A stretch of DNA of 64,000 bases, taken from Cyprinodon diabolis. Its lineage: Eukaryota > Chordata > Actinopteri > Cyprinodontiformes > Cyprinodontidae. The stretch covers positions 39,083,719 to 39,147,718 of the forward strand of contig CM060075.1 of the NCBI GenBank assembly GCA_030533445.1, in the 5' to 3' direction. The notes under the pieces are model-generated. The model was not told the origin of the DNA. It did no database searches and was given only the letters and a program-made list of their open reading frames with translations. This document shows positions 45,376-58,645 of the stretch, in pieces. A program made the position numbers and the translations under genes. Position 1 is the first letter of the stretch. Every line of letters begins with the position of its first letter.

Positions 45376-45505
45376 CCCAGCGGGATTTTACTTCTGCCAT
45401 ACAGTCTGCGCCGGTTTCTTCACACGATCCCAGCGATGGAAGGATGAGGATCTTCTTCATTTTCCTGTTTTAATGCACATAGCAGCGCATTAGCGCCACC
45501 ATCTG
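45376..45505 (-). promoter_or_regulatory. Candidate non-coding first exon and promoter of TRIM-5
   Basis: Minus strand 'atcccgctggg' is followed by the donor 'gtgagttaac', the exon ending at 45376. Upstream 'gcgcattagcgccaccatct' at about 45486-45505 matches the motif above the TRIM-3 first exon. This would give a 9.7-kb intron full of transposons. It could instead belong to an unrelated or dead transcript. Confidence 0.35.
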
Positions 45506-45556
45506 GACTGGAGCGAAAAGAGTAAACCACAGAGTCCTGATTCTAATAGGTTTATT

Positions 45557-45830
<274 letters not shown>

Positions 45831-46420
45831 TCCAGAAATCCAATTCTTGACATATAAAATATATTTCTGGTAGTAGAAACATAATTACAGATATCAACTA
45901 CGTATTGATATAAGACTAGTTAAATTGGAATTTCACATATCTAACTTTTAATAATGCCAACCCAAAAAATACTTAAAAATATATTTTGATTAACATTCAA
46001 AAAATAAATGGGGCGCCATTTTAACATAAAAGTCAGAATTGTATTTTCACTAATTACATTTCTACCAGTATAAAATAAAAATGTAAGTACTCTGGAATAA
46101 AATTTGTACAGTACTAGTAAGAACTATATTTCAGATATCTACAAATCTTTACTTATTTTAGGTGGTGATTTTAACATATATTTGTTTGTATTTAAGATAT
46201 TTTTAATAATATTGCTCCTATCTAAAATAAACATTTCAGATATCTGAAATGTAATTCTTACTAAAACAAATAACATCACTTTTCCCAATGAATGTGTATT
46301 GGGCCGATATAGTCAGATATCTAAAATTACATAACTCCTATCTAAAATAGACATTCTGGATGTCTAAGCATAAATTTCAGATCTTTGTAACGGGAGAGGA
46401 CATTTAACGATACAGTATTA
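45831..46420. repeat. Degenerate repeat of AGATATCT words
   Basis: Reiterated 'acagatatc', 'tcagatatct' and 'tctaaaataaacatt' words in both orientations suggest an old DNA element or satellite-like repeat. Confidence 0.4.
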
Positions 46421-47463
46421 GCTGTACAGAATAGTTTTGCTGCTCTCTGCCATGTGGAAAGGTCAAAGTTTACCTCATTTTGGCAACTTGGGTATCACAG
46501 AATGTTCCTGGGTTTCCAGTGGAAATTACAACATTCATTTTGTGTTCATTTTGGGCATTTACCATAATTAAGCTAAGCTACGCTAAGCTAAGCAACCCAG
46601 GCACAGACTCACCTTAGCCAGAAGCCTTAAGATATCCTACTACTAGTGATTTCTTTGGGGTGCCAGAAAGTGAATATGAAGCATTTAGCACCAGAATATA
46701 AAATGCAAGATTTTTTACCATAAATGTTTGACCATTTTAGTGTGAAATGTTTCACCAAAATTCTGAAAAAAAATATTTCAATGGAGTACCTTCTCATGAT
46801 CAAACAAAGCTGTTTTATTTTACCTGTTACATAAAAATAATATACTATTTCCTTAACACAGGCTTTTCATGTAAACATTCCATACTGAAGAATTAACTTA
46901 TTAGTTTCCATGTTTCAATGTTTCATGCAGAAAGCTTTGCAAGACAAGAGACCACAGTTAGCAAGCAGTTTCCCAAAAGCTTCCAGTAGTTCTCTTCACA
47001 CATGTGAACGCCCATCTCCAGCTTCTACTTCTCTTAATATTTGCTTACGATTTTTGACTGTCAAGGTATCATGTCCGGGTTCCTCTATATTAATTGTATG
47101 CTTTTTGATTTATTTTCTTATTGTGATAAGGTGTTCTCATGAAAGCATTTCAGCTTTTGGTCTTGATTTCACCACTATTTTCTTGGCCTTGACACGTTAA
47201 AGTCGTAGGGAAACGACTGTTCCAACTGTTGCTTTTCCGAATTCTCCCAAGTGGTGCCCGACATCTTGACGTATGAATTAAGATGCTATGACTGAAAAAA
47301 TTGATTGACAGATGACGTTGATATATGATTGGCAGAACTTAGGTGTACAGGCTGATGTATGACTAACTGGCCTGCATAAACTAAGGAATTTTAAGATTTG
47401 AAGACAGGATTTTTAAAAAAAATGTAAATTTTCTAACTTTTGGGACAATATGGTCTGATTAAG
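46421..47463. other. Intergenic with an unrecognised 96-codon frame
   Basis: 'agctaagctacgctaagct' lies at about 46569. The plus frame 46910-47200 has a hydrophobic run near residues 60-75 but no domain I know, and it is probably chance or transposon debris. Confidence 0.35.
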
Positions 47464-48108
47464 TGTACATTCAGAGATGGCAAAAGTACTCATTTTCCGT
47501 ACTTGAGTGAAAGTACAGATACTTGTGTTAAAAAATACTCTGGTAAAAGTGGAAGTACTGATTAAACTTCTTTACTCAAGTAAAAGTAACAAAGTACAGG
47601 CTTGTACATTTACTTAAAGTATAAAAGTAAAAGTAGAAACCACCTTTTTCATGCGGTTGCCTACATTTTAAATGGATGTCTGCCAATAGGACTAGATCTC
47701 CGTTGTGTTCATTTTCAATCATCTCGTCGTCCATACTACTATGCTAACGCCACCGCCACCAAGCTGCAATGATTTGCCGCGAATGAATGCCGCCGAATCT
47801 GTCGATTCATCTTGTAGTGGTGCGTCAAATGCAAGGTAGATTCCCATCCAATTAGATTGAATTTGGTATTGATGACGTGAAAAATAATAACAGTAACTCC
47901 ATTGAAATGATTCAAAACTAAAGTAACGAGCCAATTTTTTAAAATGTAAGGAGTAGAAAGTACAGATATTTGTGTCAAAATGTAAGGAGTAGAAGTAAAA
48001 AGTTGCCATAAAAATAAGTAGTAAAGTAAAGTAAAATTATCAGAAAAATCTACTTGAGTATAGTAACGAAGTATTTGTACTTCGTTACTTCCCATCTCTG
48101 AGTACATT
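47464..48108. mobile_element. 629-bp hAT-like element, copy 2
   Basis: Element 47472-48100 is the reverse complement of copy 1 (40468-41096), nearly identical. The 8-bp flanks are TGTACATT (47464-47471) and AGTACATT (48101-48108), one mismatch. The minus-strand 96-codon frame is the same as in copy 1 with a few substitutions. Confidence 0.8.
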
Positions 48109-48630
48109 TATATATATGTTTAAGCCAGTATGATTTGACATTTAAAGATGACTTCCCTAAGACTTTAAATAAATAAAAAAAAAAACATCTGCCTTCAGCA
48201 GTGAGGATTGAGCCCACGCTGAGTGATAATGACTTTACAAACTTTTTAAAGTTTTTTTCACACAGTGGGAGATTTGAAGAAAAGACATTGAAAGAATGTG
48301 AAAATGAGAAACACCTTAAGACAAATTATGCAGATTGAAGGAATAATAAATAAAAGGAGCAGAGAGAATGACAGATAAGACATTTGATAGAGAATAGCAA
48401 TTTAAAATATGCACTGAGAATACCAGAATGAACTAAGAATCTAATTGTGATTGATGAACAAAAATGCCAGGATACAGAGAACATGAAAAAAGAGAAAAGA
48501 GACATCATTACAGAAAAATATATAAACCCTCTAAAGATCAATACAATTTGTATTCTTATTTAAAATAATGGAAATTTCTTCCTTAACAATGATTTGTTAA
48601 GACATTTTCTAAAGCTATACTCTGTTTCAA
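48109..48630. other. Intergenic, nothing recognised
   Basis: AT-rich and non-coding by eye. Confidence 0.35.
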
Positions 48631-49250
48631 TCTCAGACCTCGGCAGGAAACATAGCGCTGAATTTTGATAGATATTCATGAACAGGAGTAAAGAACAGGG
48701 CTGTTTCCCCTCCAGGCCTAGATGAGGTTGGCCAGTCTGTAGACTGCCGGTTAGCGACAGTATGCTGAGCTTTATAGGGAGATCCAGTGGACTGCATGAG
48801 CTGATACCAGAGCTTCACTCAGGGACCTGGAAGATGGAAGTCCTGCTTGGATAACACAGGTTGAGAGAACCTGTCCATGATGAGCAAGCATGAAGCGACA
48901 GTGGAGAGGAAAAATTCCTCGTTGGGAAAAAACCTGTGGCAGAACCAGGCTCAACATGGCGGTCTTTTGCCAGACCGGTTGAAATGAGATTCGTAATGCA
49001 GTAAGAGTCCAGGAGAAATGACACACTTCAGCTACGATGGTGGAGGAGGGGCTGGAGGTGGGTTGAAATGGGGTCATCGGAATGAAGTCACACGGCACAA
49101 CCACCGCCTGCGCACTAGGTAGCAGACGAGTTGCGGATTGGAGGCCTTTTAAGATGAACTTTGGATCCTGATTGGCTTTCGTGGAGGTGAGGTTCAAAGC
49201 TGATTGGCTGTGTCATAGGCGGATGAAGGCGAGTAATCAGTTAATTCTGT
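48631..49250 (-). mobile_element. LINE UTR-type repeat
   Basis: 'gagaggaaaaattcctcg', 'gtggcagaaccaggctca' and 'ctgtccatgatgagcaagc' are standard blocks of fish LINE 3' regions. The 141-codon minus frame at 49197-48772 reads through this repeat and is not a host gene. Confidence 0.5.
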
Positions 49251-49870
49251 TGAACTTCCGTCTAGGCTTCATTTTTTTAAACTATTTTCCTTACCATTCA
49301 TATTAAAACAAGGGACTATTATTTCTGAATAAAAAAAATTAAAGCACATTTTAGGGGTTCGAATGAAAGTGAAACTACAGTTTGTAATCGTTTGGCACAC
49401 ATACAAGTACCTGAACGAAAGAACAAAAAAACACCTGATGTAAAGCAGATAGGAGGTGAGTTAGGTGGTTTCTGATCTCGTGTTTCAGGTGCTTTCCCAT
49501 CCTGCCTGGAACTGTAATACTGTAATGGAAAATGGAACACATAACCCCCGTTCTAAAGTCCTCACTGGCTCACTGTCTTTCAGAGAATATGGACTTTAAA
49601 ATAGTTCTGCTATTCTATAAACCACTATTTAGGATGTTTTTAACTGAAGATTAGTGTGTAAGATATGGATTTTAGTCCGTGTGGCAGGCACTCTGTTTAC
49701 CTTTAAGTGTAAGCTTTAAAACGCTACCTAGTAGTTAGAAACATAAGAATATTTGCTTATTCGCAGTGTCACTAGAGAAGTAGGTGGAGGTTGAACGTTA
49801 ACATCCCGATTTAGTGGAGGAGAATTTAATTCCCTGACAGATGTGTCTCCTTGGCTCTACGGTAAATCTA
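49251..49870. other. Intergenic, nothing recognised
   Basis: No gene or clear repeat end. Confidence 0.35.
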
Positions 49871-50240
49871 GCTTTGTCAGACTTTATCCAAAAAAGCCAG
49901 TTATGCTGAGTGTTAGGAATCCAATTTTTGTGGTCTGTTTGTGTGTTTACTTTTCTCCACCACCAGGAGGTGCCCTGTCTTCGTTGGGCCTCCCTGCACA
50001 CCTGCGGCTCATTGGGCCATTATCTGGAGGAGTATATGAGCAGTGGGCTGTCATTACCTCGACGCCAGAGTGTTTGCCAGTTTTGGATACTCTAGCCAAG
50101 CTGAGATTAGCAGAGTCCAACCTAGCATTGTTTCTCTGAGACTTTTGTCTTTGTTTTTTCGGCAGAAAGACTTCCTGTTTAACTGGATACCTGGTCCTTC
50201 TCCTAAAAATTAAATTAACTGAATTGAACCAAATTTAAGA
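49871..50240 (+). mobile_element. LTR-like fragment
   Basis: 'ccaccaccaggaggtgccct', 'ctcattgggccattatctgg' and a TATA-like 'gaggagtatatgagcag' follow the U3/R plan of fish Gypsy-type LTRs. No terminal pair or target duplication was found. Confidence 0.35.
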
Positions 50241-50838
50241 ATTGTCTGACAAAGTAGGTTCAAGGACTGGATTAGCCTCATAAAAAATTATTAAAGAATG
50301 TAACAGTTAAGGCAAATAAATAACATCCTTTATAGATAAGAAGGTATACAATAATAACATATCTTCAGTTTTAGTATTAAGTTAATCTGATGTCACCAGG
50401 CAAGAACTAATAGCAAGAACTAAATCATTGTTCATGGCATGAAAAATAATGGTTTGAACTATTATCGCTTCATAATATATATCACTGACAGGACCTGTAC
50501 ACACCAAACTCATTAAGCTAGACAGTTTAAAGCTTATTATAACTGGTAATGGATTAGTTATGGGGGTATGAAAAAGATCAGTCACTTATGACATAATTTC
50601 CATAAACATGAACAAGCATCCAAAAACATCACAACAGCTTCATAGACATAAACATTCTTCCCATAATGCTTCATATTTAACTATTTTATCAACAAAACAA
50701 CAAACATGATAAAAGTACACAGCTGACCTCTGACCAGTGTGGAAGTGACAACAATAACCTCTAAGCTGAGATGATGGAGAAGACCTGGAATAAAGTAACC
50801 GGAAATTAATGCAAATTCTTTATAACTGGACCTCAGGT
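50241..50838. other. 3' flank of TRIM-6
   Basis: 'cacagctgacctctgacc' (about 50719) corresponds to the block after the other TRIM copies. No gene. Confidence 0.45.
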
Positions 50839-51525
50839 TTAGCCTAACTGTTTTAGTTTAACAAACTCAGCAGAGTCTCCATCATCAGAAAGCCAAACTC
50901 CAGCATATAGAGGCTGAGTGAATGTGGTCTGGACTCTATGGAGGAGAAGCAGTGTTTCAGAGACGCTGTAGAAAGACAGAATACCTGCTCTGTGATCCAG
51001 ATACACTCCTATTCTGGAGGAAACTGGACCTGATACTGGAGTTTTAACACTATTGTGCCAAAAGGTGTAGGATCCTTCCTCACATTGTAAAGCCCACGAC
51101 TTGTTGTTGAATCCAAAAACACAATCCTGGGACGTTCCTTTTCTGCTGATGTTCTTGTATGCAACTGCAACATAAACTGCTTCCCCGATCCACTCCACCT
51201 CCCAGTAACAACGTCCAGTCAGACTGTTTCCACTCAGTACTTGCCACCATCGAGCAAATCTGTCTGGATGATCTGGATAAAACTGTAGCTGCTCCATTAA
51301 TGTTACTTTTCTGTTCTTCTTAGATAGCAAGATATATCTGTTTGCTGTATTTGGATCCAAAGTGATATCTTTGGAATATCCTAAGAACTCAGCTCTGGTC
51401 CAAAGTTCTGTCAGTAAAATACCAAGTCCAGTGACCTTCAGTGAGATCTTTTTCCATGTGTCTCTTAGCATCTCCTGCGGTCCCTCTGTGAGCTCTAATA
51501 AAAAACTATATGATCCACCTTTCAT
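50839..51525 (-). pseudogene. TRIM-6: B30.2-only TRIM fragment with open frame
   Basis: A 228-codon frame from ATG 51525 (in-frame GTG at 51546) contains a complete PRY ('LDPNTANRYILLSKKN') and SPRY ('GRCYWEVEW', 'NKSWALQCEEGSYTF', 'SSRIGVYLDHRAGILSFY') and ends 'AEFVKLKQLG'. The RING, B-boxes and coiled coil are absent: upstream the sequence passes at once into 23-bp tandem repeats and AT-rich DNA. The linker 'DTWKKISLKVTGL' resembles the extra linker of TRIM-4. B30.2-only proteins exist in fish and can bind ligands without ubiquitination, so the undamaged frame is notable. The default reading is a 5'-truncated pseudogene, cut close to the start of the giant inverted repeat. Confidence 0.75.
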
Positions 51526-51561
51526 CAAACTCGAAACCACCTCCACATTCCAAAGTGACAG

Positions 51562-51630
51562 CCGGAAGTCCCGCCTTAATTAAACCGAAAGTCCCGTCTT
51601 AATTAAACCGGAAATCCCTTCTTAATTAAT
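51562..51630. repeat. Three 23-bp repeats with ETS/kappa-B-like cores
   Basis: Units CCGGAAGTCCCGCC, CCGAAAGTCCCGTC and CCGGAAATCCCTTC, each followed by TTAATTAA. On the plus strand they hold ETS-like CCGGAAGT. On the minus strand they hold GGGACTTCCGG-type cores close to NF-kappa-B sites. They lie about 40 bp upstream of the TRIM-6 ATG. Confidence 0.8.
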
Positions 51631-51684
51631 ATAAAATTAATATAAAATTAATATAAAATTGATATAAAATTGATATAAAATTGA
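51629..51684. repeat. 11-bp minisatellite ATAAAATTRAT
   Basis: About five units of 'ataaaattaat'/'ataaaattgat', followed by further A/T-rich drift to about 51800. Confidence 0.85.
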
Positions 51685-51986
51685 ATTAAAAAAATAATAA
51701 AAAAAATGAATAATTAAAAAAATTATTAAAAAATGTATAAAAATGCATATAAAAAATTAACTATGTTATTTTAATAACGGTTATGATGATTAAATGATTA
51801 TTTTTAATTACTTGTATTGATTTCTTATATAATCACTGTAAGCACTCCGTTTCAATCTCTGCCTGCCTGCAGCTTGAGCAGCTGTGTGATGAGTGTGAGT
51901 GACACTCACACTGCAGCGAGGGGGGTTGGCTGCGACCCCCTCACTCTGCCTTACTATGTGGCCCTTTGCCTCATAGGATTCTGTAA

Positions 51987-52032
<46 letters not shown>

Positions 52033-52522
52033 TTATACACAATAAATAATGATGTACATGTATATGTATCGGTCTATTAAAAGAAAAAAAAATAAAATAA
52101 AATAAAATAAAAATAAAAAAAAAAATGTCTAATTTTGTTCATTCATACGGTTTAAGCGTCCCACGTGCGCAGTAGAGACTTCAATAACGTCACAAGCCGT
52201 CTTGCTCCTTGTTTACTTCCGTAAAAATGGAGGGAAGGTTTAGATCGCATCTAGCTGTCTTTCCCAAACTTAAATACACAATCTTTTTTAAGATGGTTAG
52301 AAAAAAAAATAAATAAAATGCTCTCCCACCTTATCATCCATCATGGTTGTTGTGTTTCTAGCCGATTCTGTGCTCGCTCAGACGCAGGTTGCAGTGGAAA
52401 AGATCTGGGTCACTCTAGGCTGCTGTCCTTTCTCCAGTAAGAATAGGTGACTTACTGACGGCTATCCAGAGCATTCTATACAAAGTGGGGGGGCTGACTG
52501 AAGCGCTCTATACAAAGACGAT

Positions 52523-52846
52523 ACTGTCCTTCCTAAGGGTCTCCTCATGTGAAAGGTCGCATCATGAGGAGCTCACACCACGCCACACTGTCCTTCCTAA
52601 GAGTCACCTGATGTGAATGGTTAATTAATCCATCAGGTGTTTGGACCTTGGGAGGGGGTGAAAAATACACCACTTAGAAAAAAGAGGAGAGACTCTTTGT
52701 GAATCACTGTCCTTCCTAAGGGTCACATGATGTGATAGGTCACACCATGAGGAGCTCACACCATGCCACACGGTTTAAGAGTCATCTGATGTGAACGGTT
52801 AATTAATCCGTCAGGTGTTTGGACCTTGGGAGGGGGTGAAAAATTC
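52523..52846. repeat. 183-bp imperfect tandem duplication
   Basis: Two units begin 'actgtccttcctaagggt' at 52523 and 52706. Each contains 'catgaggagctcacacca'-like sequence and 'caggtgtttggaccttggg'. The first block also recurs inside unit one near 52587. Mirrored at about 62973-63296 in the right arm. Confidence 0.85.
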
Positions 52847-52876
52847 ACACTCACACAGTAGCCATCCCCCAACCCC

Positions 52877-52910
52877 TATATAAATTCAAAAGTCGCGGTA
52901 TCTGTCTTTG
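52877..52910 (+). promoter_or_regulatory. TATA-like promoter candidate, left arm
   Basis: TATATAAAT at 52877-52885 lies just after the tandem duplication and is followed by a GC-richer stretch ('gtggagccacagcgtcacg'). It would drive transcription towards the spacer. No coding frame follows, so any product would be non-coding. Confidence 0.3.
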
Positions 52911-53812
52911 GTAACTCCTGATTCGATCAGCTGATAAGGTGGAGCCACAGCGTCACGATCTGAGCCACAAAGCGTCTGAAACACAATATGTTTAAAGTTA
53001 GTTTTTTGTTCACTCAATTCACTGCCTGGGTTTTTTTTAAATAGACAGAATCATTTTTCTTCTTCTCACTATTCGATCATTGATGGAAATATCTATCGTA
53101 CAAACCTGATAGATGACAGTCTATGGATTGCAAATGTTTTGTAGCGTTTTGCTGCCTGAGGAAAGATTTTCTGCTTTTCTCTGCTGTTCACAGAGAGCAA
53201 CTTTGACAGAGCGGTTTTTCAGCTCTACTAAAATTGTATCAATAACTGGATAGTGATATTTGTATCTAAAGGCTTATCTATCCATATGTTTGATTATATT
53301 CTTAATTTGAAACCAACTGATTGGGAAAACTATAGCTTGTTAAAACAAACTGTCCTCTTTTTTTTAATAATTTTTTGTATTAATCTCTTAATTTTTTCAA
53401 ACATTTATTTCTCTACTGAATCATTAATCTTTTTTATCTATCCCTAGATTTTTGATTTTTTTTTTTTTGTAATTCTAATAATAGATTTGATATAGTGGCA
53501 AACTGATAAATTGTTTAACCCTTTCCTGAACAGAAATCAGAGAAACGCTGTAGGTAATAGCACCTGAACCTTGTTCACGTAGATTTAACAGATATATCAG
53601 CTATATGGTAATTTCACTTTTATTACTGAAAGGTTTTCAAATAGCATAGATTAAGAAAAAGTAATTGCATACAGTATTCAGCCTATAATTTTTAGTCTGC
53701 CAAGACCAAGCAGTTTTTAACACATCTCAACCTCCAAATGTAGCTACTGTCTTCTTAGTAATTATGTGAAAAGAGCCTAAAAAGAAAATCATAAAGTTTC
53801 TATTCCTGTTTA

Positions 53813-53845
<33 letters not shown>

Positions 53846-56800
53846 AGCACCCTTGTCAGATGGCCAATTCTGTAAAACGGGAGGACATTTTAAGTGCAAA
53901 TTTGATGGAGCCATCTAGCAATTAGAACTTTTGCTCTATCTAGCGTCATCATTTTGAAGCAGGGGTTTGAGCTTCATGATACGTTTGTAAGTAAACCCTT
54001 TAAGTTTTTGCAAATACTCCGTGTGCAATTAGTTGTTGGCCTCAGCCTTCTGGGACTTGTAGCAATCATCTTTTTAGCAGACCGTCTGAGGAGCAGAACT
54101 TAAACTATTGAATATTTTCAACCCAGTTATCTGTTTTCTATACCCTACCAGCTTCTCCGTCAGTTTTGTTGTAGAGTGAGTTCCTGTCTTTATGTGTCAT
54201 TACAAGAAATACAGGCAGCAGAAAGTGCTAGTTGCTACTTCATTGCATTTTTTTTAAAACAAATCTGCAGTTTACAACCCTCATTTTGCAGTAAGGTAAT
54301 CTGTCTAAAACCTTTGCTTTATTTTGGAAAAAAATATATTTATATTTCAGTCTTTACTAAAATCCCATTTAAGTAGAAATTTTAGGTTATTCACAGTATA
54401 AAAGTCAATAATATTGCCTCCTTATCCTTAAATATCCTTGTCCTATGTCTCCACCATACTCCTGTAACCAAACACAAGAACAATCAAATAAACGTTCTGG
54501 TATTAGTATCACACTTGGAGGAAAGTTTGTGCCTTGAAAGATAGTGAATTATAAACAAGCAAAAACTCACATTACAGACCGTTTCTCCTAGAACTTGTTT
54601 ACAAATGCTCATGTAGGCAAAACCACATTATATGCTCATAACTGTAGCTGTATGACATGATGAATCAAGCATTTTGCAAGATCTTTCTAATTACGAAATG
54701 ACGGACTGTATTTAGCATTTTAGATAATCACTATCTCTGTTTTCATCATTTGACTATGAAAAAATGTTCCTTTTTTTAATATCTTTTCCGGAGAACCTAT
54801 TTTTCTACCACTTTTTATAAACATCTACTTTTTTCCCCCCCTAACTTTTCTCAATACAAACAAGCACAAAATAAAATTTTTAGATAAAGGCATTACTCTG
54901 TTGACTCATTCTATGGGAGACCTACTAGTATAACATGGAAATAAGAGTTACACAAGGGAAGGTAATAGGTTTTTCTTTTTTTTTTTAACAGATGCAAATC
55001 TAAAGGAGAAGCAATCGATTACAGAATAATCCAATGGTGTCTAAATCAAACATCTGTTGACTGAACATGTAACAAAAACAAAGCATTACCCACTATTATT
55101 TAAGCTGTAAAAACTTACAAAAACATTTTAGGAGCAGATTAGGGTGACATTCGCTGTATGGTTAAAATGTAAACTACTCAGCTTCTACTGCTGTTATTTT
55201 TTTCCTCATCAAAATTAGTTGTTTTAGATCTGCTACTTTATGTTTTTGCTTGTCTATCTTTTTTTTTCTTTTTGTCATGAATGCAACAAGATTCAAACCA
55301 ACCTCTAAGTAGTCTTAAACATCTACGTGATCATACCATCATTTCTTTGTATAACTAACTAGTATAGTCATGTGAATATAATGTTTTTTATTGAATTAGT
55401 TGGGCTATTTATTATTTACAATGAAACCATCATGTCTGTACTCTTTAATGCAAGTCTGTTTTCAACCCTGTAGGTATTTAACCCTTAAACATGATATAAC
55501 CACTCTGCCTAACTCTTTAGTCAGAACTATATCGGTCTGCAGAAGATAAAATTATGTCAAAAAACCTACAGGATCAGAATTTCAGCTGTGTCGGATCAGT
55601 AAACATTCTAGATGATAAATTTTACAGTATTTTACAAAGAATGATATTACGCCCTTTAGGTAAAATTACATCTCACAATCAATAGTCAGTAGTATTATGA
55701 GAAATCCTTTTTTTCTATTAAGAGTCCTTTGATAAACAAGCATATTTCTGAGAAGAACTTTTACCCTACATTGTGTGCTGTTTCTCATAAAACCCAACCC
55801 CCCACCTCTACCGTATCTCCTCACTGGTTGTTCACTTTGCTTCATCTTCAGGCTCCAGACTGATCTGCATACCCCCTGACTAAACATGGAGAAACTATCC
55901 AGGCCGTATTCAAGGAATGTACATTGCCTTGAATTAAGGTTTAAACTATATTTTTCTTTAGATCGGCCCTTGGCTGAGTTAATTCAACTGTAGGATAAAT
56001 ACCATTACTTTAAGTTTGACTGCATTTTTGTTTTTGCTGTTCTGTTGATGTACTAAACTTTACTTTTTCTTTTTACTGAAAGGTACTATAGAAATAATTT
56101 GGGCTCACCTTAAACCTACCGGTCCTGAATCTGGGCTATTCAGTCACGGGCAGGAAAATCAGCTGTTTCACAAAGCCCTTTAGGTTGGACCAGCAACACA
56201 GAGCTATAAGATGAACAGTTAGTTTCCTGGTAATGTGGCTGTTTTTTCATGCTTAGAAGAGAACGAGCCTACGGTCATCTTGAGTTACTCAATCGTAAAA
56301 CCATATGCAAGTCTTTAGTCAAATACCTCTCCACTGCTTTAGTCTAAAAAAAAAAACTCATCCTTTTCATTTCTCCTATTACCCAAAAATGTTTGTGTAA
56401 AACCTAAGAAAATGTTTTGTGCTAACATTAGGCAAAGCATAGTTATTACAATTAGAAGTATAGATGAATCGGGACGCGTTTCAAATTCTAATTTTAGTCA
56501 AACTTTGTTTTCTTGTAAGACAAAAGATAGGAATAATTTAGAATTTGTTAAAGTGCATAACTAATGAAACACTTTGTTTGTTCTTTTGTTTAAATCTAAC
56601 CGTAATTCCTTATCTCCCAAAAACATATTCTTACTATTTCTACCGTAAAATCTTTACTGATGACTCAGAATTTAGGCACTGATTATTGATTTATTCTCGG
56701 TCATCGATCAACAACTAATTATTTTGTTTTGGTGGTCTATAAAATGTTTCACTAGTTGGTAGGATCTTTGCTTCAGACCTTCGTTAAATTCTAATTAATA

Positions 56801-57127
56801 AAAACTAGGAAGGACCAATGCTTTGATACAAACATGGGGGGGAAAGTCATGTTATCTCCTGACTTGTCTCTCTCTCAATAAGATTCAGCTCTATCCTCCC
56901 TGCCAAGCGGTCATAGGATAAATGTTTGTTTTATTAAGTTGTTGAAATAAAAAAGTTTACGCAAGCTAATAGGAACATGTTTTCAGTCCATACAATCTGA
57001 ATGAGAGCGCAACAATTTGTTTTAGAAGCATTTTTTTTACATATTAAGAAAATGTACAAATTAATAAACAAGATGTATGTCTTGCATTCTGATCTTTTTC
57101 TTTCTAAACAGGATCAACTCAGAAATC

Positions 57128-58645
57128 TTGGCTACTTGGCTAGATCCATATCAGGTAGAAGCTTGTTTTTTTACCTTCTTGATTTTCAGAGTGAGAGAAC
57201 CACAATCAGTTTCATCATAAAACAGAAGATCAATGTTTTATTATGGTGTCATCATTAAAACATTTTAAAATTTGCTATTCCTAAGATTAGGAATACAATA
57301 AATCCTGATAGTAAAGGCTTTTGAGAAATTTTATTTCTATGTCTCTCTAATGATAATTCTTTTACCTTATTTCCCCACACAGGATTACACCGAGTTTATG
57401 AATCTTTCTAGAATGTAAGGAGAAAAAGTTTGCTTGGACAGGATTGTTATATACATCCATGCTGATGGGAGTGGTCTGTTTTTTTTGCACTCTTTGAAAT
57501 CTGAACAAATGTTTGGGGAAGCGGAATCATCCATTTCAAGGTCTTTGTTTTAAAAAAACTGAAATATATATTTGAATACTTTTTATTATATTTTGTTAGA
57601 ATGTGAAAAACATTATATAATCAAGTTTATGACAGAAATGAAATAAAAATGTATTATATAAATGTAATATATTTAAATCTGCAATTGATCCTCATAATTT
57701 TAAATCTCACCACATTTTTAAAATTGTAATTCTATCTACTTGTTCAAGTTATTAAACCTGTAGTATTCACTGGTTGGAAAAATGAAATGTTGAAAAACAC
57801 TCAAAATATTGGATGAATGATTCTTCTGCTGCTCTCTGTTGAAAAACACTGTCAGTGGTTTTTCCCCGGGTCCGTTAATTCGAGTGCAGGTAACTTAACT
57901 GAGATGGAGTGTTATAAAAAAAATTCTGGACAACCACGCTTTGATTCGCATTTTCAAAAGGAGAGGAGCATCAGCAGCACGCATCTGTGAACAGCAACTC
58001 TGACGCTTAAACATATATATATCTTCATCCCCTTTTTCTAAATAGGTCCTTTCTTTTTTTTATAATGATTCACATTACCATAAGGAACTGATCTTAATTC
58101 AGCTTTGTAGGTAAATAAATGGTTCAGTTGTTTTGTTTGTACTTCAATCTGAACCAATACGGGGAATATAAAAGATTATAACTTTGCAAGATGTATGAAT
58201 CTTTAAACTGCAGAATCAGTGAAGAGCAACACTGAAATCTGAGCATAATACCAAACTTCTCATTCCCAAAGTGTCCTCCGGGAAATTAGATCCAACAACA
58301 AAGAGTGTCATTACACATATGATCATTATTTACACAATTTTGGTAAAGCAAGGAAAGCAACTTTTATTGTTTCATGATTGGTAATGGTTTTAAAAATGAT
58401 TATTGTGGTAAAGTTTACAAGAAACCCTACACTGTTAAGAAAGCAGAATACTTTTTTTATTTTATTTTTTGAATACATGTATGAAATCCAAGGATTGATT
58501 TAGAATCCAGCCCTACTTTCTGTAAGATTGGTGTGAAAATCTTTCTGTGTCCAAAAATGAAAGTCAAAGGTTAATTCCAAACTTCTCATTGCTAAAAGTG
58601 CTTCTTACAAAGGTGGTGTGATAGGGGAAGATCCATCTAAGAATG
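57128..58645. other. Spacer of giant inverted repeat
   Basis: 1518 bp not shared as inverted copies. AT-rich, no gene. Contains a small internal duplicate ('ccaaacttctcatt' at about 58252 and 58579) and 'gtgaacagcaactctgac' (about 57987), which resembles 'cacagagagcaactttgac' in the left arm (about 53190). Confidence 0.85.

Larger units (their letters stand above)
51820..57127 (+). repeat. Left arm of giant inverted repeat
   Basis: Runs in reverse complement against 58646-64000, the coordinate sum staying near 115814-115820 across most of the arm. Sampled blocks show roughly 1% substitutions: for example 'actccgtgtgcaat' here versus 'actccttgtgcaat' in the other arm, and 'gtagcaatcatc' versus 'gtagcagtcatc'. 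Features: (AT)n at 51989-52030, a 183-bp tandem duplication at 52523-52846, a TATA-like site at 52877 and a T homopolymer at about 53815-53841. Small frames at 53253-53447, 54176-54376 and 57001-57258 show no domain. The left limit is uncertain because the window ends before the mirrored right limit. Confidence 0.95.

Noticed and set aside
48772..49197. 141-codon minus-strand frame as a host gene
   Set aside because: It runs through blocks typical of fish LINE 3' regions, so it is a chance frame in repeat DNA.
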